Shown here: piece by piece, positions 1 to 28,100 of the stretch
Position numbering within the stretch: position 1 is the stretch's first letter
How the letters are laid out: the number at the start of each line of letters is the position of its first letter
NCBI GenBank assembly: GCA_036850595.1
Contig: CM072170.1
Span: forward strand, 12,678,303-12,742,302
Length of the DNA stretch: 64,000 nucleotides
DNA from: Rhyacichthys aspro
Lineage: Eukaryota; Chordata; Actinopteri; Gobiiformes; Rhyacichthyidae
Direction: 5' to 3'
The notes under the pieces: model-generated
Seen by the model: the letters and a program-made list of their open reading frames with translations, nothing else
Database searches by the model: none
Told to the model about the DNA's origin: nothing
Position numbers and translations under genes: made by a program

Positions 1-477
1 GATAATGAGGAAGTTTACCAAGAAATCCTTGGCAAATTAAAAGTGTTTCTAGAAGCATGAACTTTATATGACTGTACTTTCTCTTGGGTCCGCTCAGCCT
101 CGCTCAGGGCTGTTTGGTGAGATTACAGATGTAGAGCACCAAGCAGACAGAAGGTAGAGTCTGGAACACTAAAGCCTCAAGGCATCTCTCCTCACTGCAC
201 CACATCCTCTGCAATAAAACCTTACAGCTCCATCAAGTACTGCTAAGTTACCGCCTTAAAACTGATTTGATTTGTTTGAAAAAAATCGTACCCATTGCAT
301 AAAACAAGTCACGTGTCAACGTAGTAATAGAGTGCAAGAAACAAAAAGATCTGTTGCCATGATGTGGAGCTATTGGCAGTGGGGTTGGGACCATACTATA
401 TCCCTTCTCTCTTCTTGTTGTGGCTACAGTTTATACTGAACCAAGAGCCATAACATTTAATTAATTGACAGTCTTAC
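1..477. other. ATAD2B intron at the window's left edge
   Basis: Follows the donor of the last visible ATAD2B exon (478-600) in the direction of transcription. No further exon with convincing splice sites is seen before base 1. Confidence 0.6.
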
Positions 478-16844
<16,367 letters not shown>

Positions 16845-17820
16845 GCCTTTGCCTTTTGTCTGCCCTTATTGTGTCTCCCTAACCGGCTCCAAACACTGGC
16901 TCAGTGAGCGCAGCATCGAGGCGCCATTTCTCTCTCCCTGTAGCCGCCTGTGTGTGTCTGTGTCTCCCACTCCCCCTGCTCCCTGCTCCCTCTGCTCAAG
17001 TGGATGTGGCTCTATTTGGCAGGTGCAGTCTTTTCTGCTGACTGGACTTCTACCCTTTAGTACTACTAACCCAGTTCTTACAGCAGTACCAATAACCTAA
17101 ATTGAAAAAATATGTTATGATAGTGAAAATTGAAATATTGTCCTCTTTCTCTAAAATAGGCAATAACTTCATGGAGTACTCATTTTGGGATTCACAGTAT
17201 GACCCATTTATTTTAATAACCGCACTTGGTACCACACACTTTGTCAAACTGAAACAACTGTAAAATTTACCTATTTTAGGATTTCACTTTCAATCTATAT
17301 TTATATTTTTCGTTGTACATTATACATAGCTATAGTTTCTTGCCACAGTAATTTACTGATAAGACTATTTCTTCTGTCTCCCTGTTTTATATAGTAAATA
17401 AATTGTTTCATATTGTATAGTTATGATATATTAAGTCAAATTTTTCATATTCATTTTTTTCCCCATTACAATCCATTTAGTATAAAGATGGTGCAATGCA
17501 TCAAAATATTATCAAGAAGTTGAACATTCTTTTTTTTGTGTGTTACAATAAAGATTATGTAATTAACACCATCCTGTACCACAGTTTAATAAGTATAGTA
17601 TTTATGTTCATTTCCAATATGTTTGGCATTAGCAGCAAAAGATAAAACAAATTGAAGGAAATAAAATCTGAAAATAATTGTGACTTTTACAGAAGCTTGC
17701 ACACGATTTGGCGCTGTAACATGAATTCAAACGGGTAGACACAGATGCTGATCTCAGCAGAGTTGTAACAGTGCGACAGTTGGAGTCCACGTACGGCGCT
17801 GCTACGTCACACGTATTGCT
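16845..17820. promoter_or_regulatory. Divergent ATAD2B / UBXN2A promoter region
   Basis: The two genes are head-to-head with about 1 kb between the ATAD2B start codon and the likely UBXN2A first exon. The ATAD2B side (16845-17000) is GC- and pyrimidine-rich and is presumably its 5' UTR and core promoter. The UBXN2A side has a CRE-like TACGTCAC at 17803-17810 and a CG-rich patch around 17785-17810. The middle (17100-17700) is AT-rich with no recognised element. Transcription starts cannot be placed from sequence alone. Confidence 0.5.
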
Positions 17821-17896
17821 CAGCAGCAGATCAGCGGCTGGTGAAACTTATGGCTGCAGATGTGTAGCCCAGGATTAACCGAGGAAACGTCAACTG
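17821..17896 (+). other. ubxn2a: Probable UBXN2A non-coding first exon (5' end uncertain)
   Basis: A donor CAACTG|gtaaat at 17896 precedes the coding exon whose acceptor is at 18244-18245. This exon holds a short ATG-initiated frame, MAADV then stop, before the splice site. The upstream boundary is not determined. Inferred from donor quality, position just downstream of a CG-rich promoter-like patch, and the need for a 5' UTR exon ahead of an ATG located 19 bases past an acceptor. Confidence 0.5.
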
Positions 17897-18264
17897 GTAA
17901 ATCACTATTTGACCTTAACCTTACTCGGCGCATGTAAATGAATAGGCTGTGTGACTGTATGTGTGTATAGTGGCTGTTTGTCGGGGCTGTGCAGTGCGTG
18001 TTATTCAGGCTCTCTGCCGCCCACTTACATAATTAAAGATAACGCTACAGGCTGCTCTCCTGTTTATCGACAACGTTTCGCAGGTGTATTAACATTACCT
18101 CATTATTTGTTGGTAATTTATCCGGTTGAATATCCCTTCCAAAATGCTCTCAATTAAAAATTGGCCTAATTAATGAGCACGTACTGTATATAGGCTGCAT
18201 TAATGGCTGTTATTACTCCAAATTGCCCTGTTGTTTTGTCTGTAGATGGGAAACATAAAGCGTC

Positions 18265-18322
18265 ATGATAGATATTGACACTGTGGGAGATGAGAAAGAA
18301 GAAATCTGGTGAGCCTTAACAA

Positions 18323-18363
<41 letters not shown>

Positions 18364-20870
18364 AGTTATATTGTAACATACTATATACAATAACAGTTAA
18401 TTCACTGTTGCAAATGTGGACGTATTATTTTCAAGTACTAATAAAATGAACACACTCAAGTAAGGAATAAAATGAATGTTTGCTCTTTACTGTGTCTGAA
18501 AATAGACCCCCACTTATTAAACAGTTATAAAGAATGTTATTGAAAAGCCATAAAATGACTCATTGCACTCGCTTCTTTCTGTCAGTGAAGAAAATGAAGA
18601 GCAGGCTCCGATGAGGCGTAGTTTTTCGGTCGAAGACCTGCTCGATGAGGTGGAGAAGATCTGTTACGATGCCTCAGGGACATCTAAGGTCAGGAAATAG
18701 TTCACCTGCGCCCAGTCTAATACACAGTTTAATGGAAAACTTACTTCCCTAAAGCTTTTACAATATTAATTTAGACATGCATCCATTAACGCCCTGTCAG
18801 AAATAATTGTTGAATTGTCCATTGCAGGTGGAGATGGTGGTGAGACTGTGGAAAGACGGCTTCACTGTAAATGATGGAGAGTTTCGCAGCTACTCTGTAC
18901 CGGAAAACCAGGACTTTTTGGACGCCATCAAAAGGGGGTGAGTTTATCTCAAGGCAGAGGGTAGGATTTAAATTTAATTTTAAACATCATGCTACAGTTG
19001 GAATTGTTAATGTATTATATATAGTTTTTGGTGTTCGTAGATCCCTCAGTGAAAAGAAAGCAAATGTGTTAATTTCAAGTGCGACCTTCAACTTCAGTCT
19101 TTCATATCTTGTCCCATATTACTATTTCTATTATTAGCTACCCCCTTGAAACGTATGAAATCAAAGGTTATGATGTATCTGTCCTTGTAACAAATTCATC
19201 AATTCACTCTCAAAGTCATACTCATTAGTTCCCAAAGCAGAATCAGCAGTAGAGATGTCCTTCCTACAGCCCCCCGACGAGGCGACATGAGACAGATAAA
19301 GCATAATGCTCATTAGTGTTCATTTGTCACACTGATTGATCTCACTATACCGTTCATTAATCTGTCCCAGGGAGCTGCCGGCAGAATGGGAGAGCAGAGC
19401 AGAGGAGGAAGAGCTGGAAATCAGTGTGGAAGATTTGACCGAGGAAGCCTATGTTCCCAAAAAGAAGGCCTTTCACCCGTTCAGTGGCCGGGGATACAGA
19501 TTGGGCAGGTGCGTACTGTGAAATACATGGATAAAAATAGAACTGATGTCTCAAGTGGTGGTTTTCAAGTGTACAAGCTAAATATAGAAACATGCCATGC
19601 AGCTTTTTACCACTAGATGACCTTCTAAATCCAACTATGTAATACTGAGGAGCACGTCTGACATAGCAGCCATTTATTTTTAAGAACACAGAGTCATTCC
19701 AGTCTCAGAGCACTAGTGCCTTATTGAGATGTTTACAGATACATTTCCTGCAAATATTTTGTGATGTAGATTTCATCTTTTTGATCTTGTGGTAATTCAA
19801 ACTGATAGTAGTAGATACAGTTTGCGTGTATTCGGTTTCATATGAGTTGCGCCTTAATCTGTTATTATGTGATGTCCATTCCCAGTGTTGCGCCCAGAGT
19901 AGTGGCCCGGTCACCATCTGTGCACGAGGATGGAGAATCTGCTCCTATTCCCATGGTAACACTAGACCACGCCCTTCCCGTTACCTCCCTGCAAATCTGG
20001 TTGGCTGATGGCAGGAGACTGATACAGAGGTTTAACTTATCACACCGGTATGTATGAAATTTCAGTGTGCAGCCTTTAATATTTGGTGTCACAATGAGTG
20101 TTCCATATAAGAAAGCTTAGTACTATATAAACCCACTGGTGTTGTAGTTACAAGTCTCTTAATCTCAAGCATCGCAGGACAGAAGTAGTTCAAGGCACGA
20201 AAGAAGATTTTTGTTTGTTCTGTCCTCGGAGATTGTGAGCTTTGAGTGAGTTTGTTTTAGGATTACGTAATGCTTTGTTTTCGTCTGACGGATTTGAAGG
20301 CACCGTGCATGTTATCTCCCTCACCACAGTGAACTGGGCTGCAGAAAACATAATCTGAGATGTAGCAAAGGAGTGGATCTATAAAATCCCCCGAGAGGGA
20401 TTGCGTAACTCCGATGCAGCATTTATATAACAGGGTTAGTAGCAAAAACATAGTGGAGTGAAGCCCCCTACAACCTTTAGCTAGCCCTCCACACGTGAGC
20501 GTTCGGGTCGCTATAGGACTACTGGTATTGGGAGGGTCATCATGAATAATAAATGATGTTACTAGTATGGCGCTTTTGAGGGAAATCATGCGCCGCCATG
20601 AGTATTTGGTTGGAAATGCTTTACCACTAAAAATAAATGCTCCACAGGGAATCTATTGTCTTTATTATCCTTTCTGTCTTCTCTAGGATCACCGACGTCC
20701 AAGATTTCGTCGCGCGCTGCCAGAGGAGTTGCCCGCCTTTCATCCTGACCACATCTCTCCCCGTCCGAGAGCTGAGCGACAAAGAGTTAAGTCTGGAGGA
20801 GGCGGATTTAGCTAATGCTGTCATTGTCCAGAGACCCTTGAACACACAGGCTCCGTTTGGACACTCCTGA
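18265..20870 (+). CDS. ubxn2a: UBXN2A, SEP/UBX-domain p97 (VCP) adaptor
   Basis: Cytosolic/ER-associated adaptor that binds the p97/VCP ATPase through its UBX domain and directs ubiquitin-linked substrates. Exons: 18265-18308, 18586-18688, 18828-18937, 19371-19508, 19886-20047, 20687-20870; all GT-AG with matching phases, total 246 residues (human 259). The SEP domain spans about residues 50-115 and includes LWKDGFTVNDGEFRSY and the signature FHPFSGRGYRLG. The UBX domain spans about 160-240 and starts with LQIWLADGRRLIQRFN. The last residues LEEADLANAVIVQRP match the conserved C-terminal end of the family. The first exon carries an overlapping upstream ATG. The gene lies divergent to ATAD2B and upstream of MFSD2B, the same order as in human 2p23. 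Confidence 0.95.
18325..18361. repeat. (TTA)n trinucleotide repeat in UBXN2A intron 1
   Basis: About twelve ATT/TTA units directly downstream of the first coding exon's donor. A simple sequence repeat with no other feature. Confidence 0.9.
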
Positions 20871-21516
20871 CCAAACAGCCTCCACACTTTCGCACCATAC
20901 TTTACCGTCTGACTGAACGTTCAATATTTACTCTGATTGGAAGCTCAAGGCTGTGTGTAACTCACTCCCCATTGACTCAGCAGTTTCTCCCCACAGTGTA
21001 TAAACCAGTGCTGGGGATTATCTTCACACTTATAAAGATATGCGTCAGCTAATTACCAACATCTCTACAGCAGCCATGAGCACTTTTTTTTGGCAGGGGG
21101 TTTTTCCTTCCTCCCGAGGCCAGTATTTACCCATTTCCTGTAAAAAACTGACAAGACAGACAGTGCATATGTTTATCCATATGCTTGTCTACTTCACATT
21201 CAGTATTATTTCAAATATAAGCACACCAGCACCAATTCTAAGTCTTCCCAAACTGTGTTCAACAAGGTCTCTGCACTATTTAAAGAAAAACATAATAATA
21301 ATGGGGCTGATATTTGCAACATGTATCTTGAAGTTGTATTTATGGAGCATGCTATTTTGTTTACACACAAAAAAAAGAAGTGATGGCTTTGTATTTATGG
21401 CCAGACTGTTTGATTATCATTGTCATGTTTTTTTTCTTGTAACCATTTGCCTTTATGTGGATTTGAATGTACAACTACGTCTTATTTTGGGACAAGTAAG
21501 CTATAATTATAATAAT

Positions 21517-21528
21517 AATAAAAATAAA
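21517..21528 (+). terminator. ubxn2a: Candidate UBXN2A polyadenylation signal (two AATAAA)
   Basis: Two adjacent AATAAA hexamers lie about 650 bases after the UBXN2A stop codon, within an AT-rich 3' UTR-like stretch. No earlier convincing hexamer was noted. The cleavage site is not visible. Confidence 0.4.
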
Positions 21529-21539
21529 AAACTTCCTAT

Positions 21540-24500
21540 AGTTTTATGTTTTTGTATAATTTCGCTTTAAAGCCTTGGATCTGCTTTGCTCTTTCAGATG
21601 CAGCATGAGAAGTGCTGACCAAAGTGTGAGCACTGAACATCCATCAGCACCAAATTGTTTTAATTAATGGGGTAATTGCGATAGGACACCAAGTAGTACC
21701 ACAGATCACACTGTAACACAGCATCTGCTCTCATTAGGGATTTGAAATGAGGCACACAAGGATTAATGATGATTCACTGTTCCGTTCCATAATGTGATTA
21801 GTTTGACAGCATTTAACTGTTATAAAGTATACAATATTGATGTTAAAAACAAAGAATTGATGGGATAAAGTTCATTTAAAGGTGGGATTTGTAGTTTCCT
21901 GGCAGCATCTGGTACCAAAATTGCTTATTGGAGTTCCACATCATGCATCACTTCATTGTACACTTTAACAACTACGGTAGCCCTAGAGGGACACTCTGTT
22001 GTCTATAATCGAACCAGTGTAAAAATGAAGCTCTCAACTGCTCTCATCTTGGGACCCATTTTTTCTGATCATTTTTGTGCGACCCACTTTTACTGAAAAC
22101 AAGCAAAGTTGTTTTTTCCATAAATTACAAAATACAGCAATTTCTTTAAGATTGATGTGGAATATATTAGCATATTTAAAGCACAATCTTTTCAACAACT
22201 CAACCTTAAGATGTCATTTTTTTCATATATTTTTATGACAATGGCTTTGTCTAACTGTGGGTTTTTCAGAATAAAAGCCTCACGTACTATGACAACAATT
22301 AAAACAAACTATATTTTTCCTCTGCGACCTACTAAGAACATCTGTACAACCCACTCTTGGGTCATGACCCACCATTACAACACATTGTTTCATTCCTACA
22401 GCTGCCTAGAAAGGGCACAGAGCCCTGCTGGAGGAGATGTATATTAATTTGTAATGAACTGGTGAACCTGTGTTTACATTACAAGCATGCAGACACAGTG
22501 CATGCTCAATTTATGTGTGTATTCATCAACAACTTCTCTATCAGTGCTCACTTTGCCTTTCCTGCAAGAAGTCTATTTTTCAAAACTGCAAAATGCAAAG
22601 TCTCATTACTTTTTTGGCATCTAATGATTGTAGAGGGACATGTAGGCGCTTGTTCAAGAATGTTTGTGCTCTGTCTTACTGCCTAGCCTCGGGAAGAAGG
22701 CGAACACCATTATCCATCTTCAATATTTAAAGCCGTTGGGAGGTGGGGGCGAGAGGGGGGAGTGGTGAATTTGCTGAAGAGGAGAGATGACAGGCTGGGG
22801 ATGGTCAAGGTCAAGAGGAAAAAAAGACTGAGAAGCAGCTCCTCTTTGAAATTACTCTAAGAGGCCAAGCTGTGCATTTTGGGATCTCTGTTTTACCCAA
22901 ATCTGCAGGCTGTAGGCACCACTTTGGTCGGCAGCCAGAGGGGGTACTTCTAAAGAGTCAAAGAGAGCACATTTCCTTTGTGCTACATATTTCATAAGGC
23001 TAAGCATGCTGAGAATTATCTTCCCTTAAACTCCCACATTTCCTTTTTAAAGTGACCCTTTTCACGTGCTGCCTTTTTCATTTTGCACATTCCTCTTCAC
23101 GCATTATCGGAAACATACCCGATTCTAATGCAGGTCATATGGCGGCGCAGGGGTCGCCCTTACTGTTGTTAATAAAGTGGTTTTGGAATGAGAGGGGTCT
23201 GCATGCTTGGAATGCACACACAGGTCTGGGTTCAGCAGTGCATGTCTCCAGTGCATGGCATGTTTGTGAAGAGACATCATATTGCACTCACGGAGCTGCT
23301 TTATGAGAAAAGGAAAAGCTTTCAATATATCATAAGTCAAGGGGGCCCTATAAAATGATAGTACAATGCAAAAAGTAATCCGAGTCTAAGTTATTCTTCA
23401 AGGAAAGGCTTACAGAGATCAAAGACAATGCAATAAAGCAACGTGAAAGCTTCATGAATGGCATTTATAGAGTCGACAGTAATGATGATGACTTTATGAC
23501 TGCTTTATTAAATTTGACAATGATGCAGCATGGGAAATATGCAGTTGTCATTCCTTTTACAGGTGACAACGACACACACAGGTAACTTCCCAGCAGTTCA
23601 AAGGGAAGGGCACCGCATTGTAAACATTCCATTTGAATCATGCAATTGCCAAGCTTTGTGGGAAATTTTAAATGAGTGAAACAGTGATTTTAATGCAACA
23701 ACAAAAACACTGAAGTATCCCTCTAAAAGGTCATGTTATGCAGCTGTAGCTACTGTGAAAACTTTGCCCTCAAGGTCATAAAGGCTTTTCTCCACAAAGC
23801 CCTAATAAGTGATAATACAGTGTTTTGTTGCGTCCACACTGCTGGTCCCAGATCATAATCCCCTCACAGATGTGTTCATAGGCTTATAAAACATGCATTT
23901 TTTAAGGTTGCAGTACCCCTTCAGGACCACTGTGTGTCGCCCGTCTATCCCACCTCACTCCGAAAACAAGTGAGCAGGGGACGTGCAGCCCATCTGAGTG
24001 AGGACGCGTCCGCAGTCTCATCCCGCCAGTCTGGATGACCACACATCACTCAGACCGGACTAAATAAGAGATATAGAAGCTGAGTGAGGGATACAACTGG
24101 ATTTTCATCGTTACAAGGTGAGATTTAGAGCGTTTGGGCGCTTATCAGGTGTGCTGGAGTGGGGCTGTTGATGGATGCACTTGGAGTGAGGAGAAGAAGA
24201 GGGCAGACTGTGTGCACTTCTGCATGGGACAACGTCGTGTGTGGCTTGTTTTAGCAATACAAAAGCCTGTGCATGTGATATATATAGTGTAAATATGCTG
24301 CCAATCATGGTATGCTGTTTTGTGAGGCATTATCTTTCCAAAAGCTGCTAATCCTTGGTGAATTTTGTGTGTGTGCCTTTTTTTTGGATGCATTCTAATG
24401 TTTTTTTCATCTGGATCACCCAGTTTTTTCTCCAAGCAAATCTACCTTTTCTTATTTGCCGTTTCTTTTTTAGTGGAGTTTTTCTTATGATCATTTTGAA

Positions 24501-24838
24501 GACTCTAAAGATAGAAAGTATTACAGCCTGTAATGCTATTTGAAGGTGCTATTTGTCATATAAATTAGATTGGATCCAACTTTTTTTAGTACAAGGCAAC
24601 AAAATGCAGTTTAGCATCTAACCAGAAGTGCAAAAGGCAGTAACTTTAAACAGTATATACAAATAAATATGATTATACAGTCCTATTCAAATAAAATGAC
24701 GTGATTATACATACATGCAGCCCATTCTATTGTATCCAAATGCAGTGTGTTTGTGACTTTGCCCCCTTCTCCTCCTCCTCCTCCTCCTCTCCTCCCTCTT
24801 GCCCTGGCCCCATTCCAGAGCACAACAGCAGCATGTGA
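21540..24838. other. Intergenic region, UBXN2A to MFSD2B
   Basis: No gene is recognised in this 3.3 kb. Around 22045-22370 there are three related phrases (gggaccca, gcgacccactttta, gggtcatgacccaccatta) reminiscent of a dispersed fish repeat built around 'gtgggtcgcgaccca', so this may be transposon-derived. At 24768-24793 there is a CTC-rich tract. The segment from about 24700 on is presumably promoter and 5' UTR of MFSD2B. Confidence 0.4.
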
Positions 24839-24958
24839 ATGGCGTCAAAAAACGGCCGAGTTGTCACAGCAGAGGAGGAGCAGGAGGTGCACACTCCGGC
24901 GGCGGCACACACTCGGAGTCAGAGCCACCTTCAGTTTCAGCCGGTGACACATCACAAC

Positions 24959-24986
24959 AACAGCAGCAGCAGCAGCAGCAGCAGCA
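24959..24986 (+). repeat. (CAG)n repeat near the MFSD2B start
   Basis: About nine CAG/AGC units between the upstream in-frame ATG (24839) and the preferred MFSD2B start (25103). Read in the MFSD2B frame it gives a run of serines. It most likely lies in the 5' UTR. Confidence 0.85.
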
Positions 24987-25102
24987 CACAGTGGCAGGCT
25001 CCCCGCGCTTTAGCACACACCAGGAGTTACAGCCACACGCACTTCGGCTCGCACACGCAAGCACAACGCTACAGCTGTCAGCTCACGCACAGCCTCTCAG
25101 CC

Positions 25103-28100
25103 ATGGCCAAGGGAGAGAGAGGAGCACAAGTGTCAGCGGGGAAGTTCATCAAACCGACAGAACCTCTTTTTCCTAAAACTCCACACCAGGTAATCTCACA
25201 AATGCCGTTTTCTTTCACTTCTCTTAACAGCTTTTGACAGTTTCATCTGATCTTGTCTCACAGCGATGTCTTGTGATTAGATGAAGAGATACTGTGTAGA
25301 GAAAGTGTGACTGCTTTCGTGTGTAATCAGCTGCCTTTGTTTCCCATAATCCCTCCAATGGGATGTTTTCATTTGACTCATTTGCCGGTATCAGTCGACT
25401 TCAGTTGCAATCACAGCTATTATAGGAAGAGTGACAGTGGGTACGAAAACAAAGAAGATTGCATTGCAGTTATCTGGTTTCACAGATGATTTGGCCTCGC
25501 GGATGATTGGCTTTTGAGTGAAGGAATCTGATCGGAGTTTGTGTTTCTGTGACAGAGAGAGTGAGACTGAGTAATGCCTCTCGGTGGCACGATCCAGATG
25601 ATACCTCATTTTGCAGTTTTTTGTAACGCAATGCCGTGGCTCTTAGTCATTCCTTTCGTCTGTTTCGTGGGTTGTAAAGCTGCATGACATCACACGATCC
25701 CAACCTGTTCTGCAGGTGTCTCGTTTTGCCGTAATGACCATCTCTAATATTTGTTTGCTTAGACACTGCGCTGCTGGATATGAAAGTGAAGATCCTGTCG
25801 TGAAAAGTAGCTCACGTTGACTTTTAGGAATGAGACATGTCCAGTAAGCATGACTTATTGGAACGTCACGGGCGAAACTGTTTCCTTTCTTTGTAAATAA
25901 GATCTATGGTGAGTAATGGGAATAAGTCATTTCAGATTTGGTATAAATATCCTCCAATTCATCACAAAAGAATCATCCACTGCCACTGAATTAGATCTAA
26001 TAATAGAAAGCATACTGGCGGGTGATGAATTTTGCAGAGTAAAACTGCAGAATTTAGAGGGACTCCATGTTCCACTGGCTTTTGACCAGTCCCACCATAA
26101 CAAACCGCTCATATTTATAATCCATAATCCGAATGGTCGGCTCACGGCGACGGGCCTGGGATGACCTTGATACATAGAATTGTCTGAAAATCCTTCCCAG
26201 AATAAGCGCAGCCGCTGACGTTGTGCTTGTTTTTCGACCTAGACGCTGTAGAAATAAGTTCTTGGAATCCTTTTGTAAATCCTGAAACCTTTAGGTCTAG
26301 GCCTGACATAACTGTGGTTTTGTCTTGGGATCTTGAAACCTGGTCTTGTTTAGTCATGGGTTTATACGTGATGATATGAAGTCTCGATTGGATTTAGACT
26401 TGGCTTGGTCCTAGTGTAAAACAAATGCCTCTGAAGTGGAATAACTCTCAGCTGAAATAAAATTACAGCAGTTCAACAAAATGATGTAAATATTCTCAAT
26501 TTAAACAGTCATTGTTGTTCTGTATTTAAAAATGTCACCTATACATATCCAAGATGGCTTATTTAGTGACATTTCAGTGACACAGTTAAATATTGGGGCT
26601 ATGTTCTTCATATTGTGTACAATTTGAAGACCTAAGCTGCAGACTAGCTCCTTTTTTTACCACTTTCCTTTCTTATCCTCACTCCTCATTTACAATTACT
26701 GCAAATGCGACCTTTTTAAAAGCCTTCCCCTCTTAAGCACTCATTAACTTTGGAGATTAATCTGATCTGTCCTTGTCCGTTACTTCTTTCTCTCGCTCCT
26801 TCCCTGTTCCCTTCGGATCGTGCCTTTATGATTTTGTCTGCTGTCCGTCCAGACAACAGTAGAGAGGATGTCCTGTTTATCCCTTTTTAATGTTGATAAG
26901 AGCTCAACTCTGGAGGAAAAGAATAAGTGTTTATAGCGCAGTGTTGGACGCGCTGGGGTATTTTTTGCACATCATCAAGTAAAGCCGCGCTCTCCAGACA
27001 CCCGAGGACTTTGATTTTCTCTCCAATTAGGGGTAATTGCAGTGAGAGTGCAGAGAAGAGAGAATTTGGGAAAGTCAGAACCCGCCGCACAGCCTTTACT
27101 TACCTCCGACCCGCTTGTCTCGTGATTGAATAATTACACAGAGCCCTCCTGGTAATTGTCGTTCTCCAAGCCCTCCGTGTTTTGATGGGGCCCCGAAAAA
27201 ATGAGGAAGAGAAAACGTGAGCCGGATAATAACAGTGCGTCGGTTTGGGGCTGTGGTTACTTTGGTGATTTCCTCCTTTCATGATACTCCGAGGGGAGGT
27301 GCAGCGGGTCGCTAGATGTGGAGTGACGCGGGGTGACGCTCGGGCTTTGACTGCGCCGTCTGACACCAAAGGTCGGAGGTTGATATGTGTGCAGAGCGCC
27401 GGAGACAGTCGTAAATACTGGGCTTCCTAGACTGCGGTGTCTCGTCCTATTCATGTACGGAGATGAAAGCGGGTTCCCTCTGAAACGCACACGTCGAGAG
27501 CTGAGAGCGTGATGGTTTTAGCAGAGCGTTCTGACTCTGTGGGTTTTTTTTTTTCCCCAAGCTCCTCAAAGTCTACAGATGGACCACAGCGCAAACAGGC
27601 AGGGGGTCTCTGTGATGGGATCAGCTATATCTGGCATTCCCAAACATTGACTTCAGCAAACATTCAGCTCGAAAAATAGAACATTCAATTCTCCCTTTAG
27701 TCTGTAGGAAATTTACAAACACCTAATATTACACGAAATAGGGCATTTTCTCAAGTGTGGTGACATAACGATAGCCGATTTGGTCCTATTTTATTAACAT
27801 GATTTTATTCTGTCACCTGCCAAGAAGGAAAATACTACTTTGTGCTCCGATCCCTATTCAGTAAAAGCAGAAGTGCTCTGAAAAATATGCAAGAGAGTCC
27901 TCCAGTTCAACAAAAAGGTCAAGAGGGATGTTGTCATTGAGGAGGACGTGAAGGCAAGTCATTGACAACACCCCTCAACCTTTGCCCTTTCATACTGTTT
28001 CTCCAAAGCCATACACTCACATAGTTGCTGCATAACTGCGCATAATATGTAACCTTTTCAATATGATCTGAATATGCTGAAATCTGTTGAATAATAATGC

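Noticed and set aside
21040..21570. Open frame of 176 codons downstream of UBXN2A
   Set aside because: It lies in the UBXN2A 3' UTR, is AT-rich, ends across the polyadenylation signals, and shows no family resemblance.
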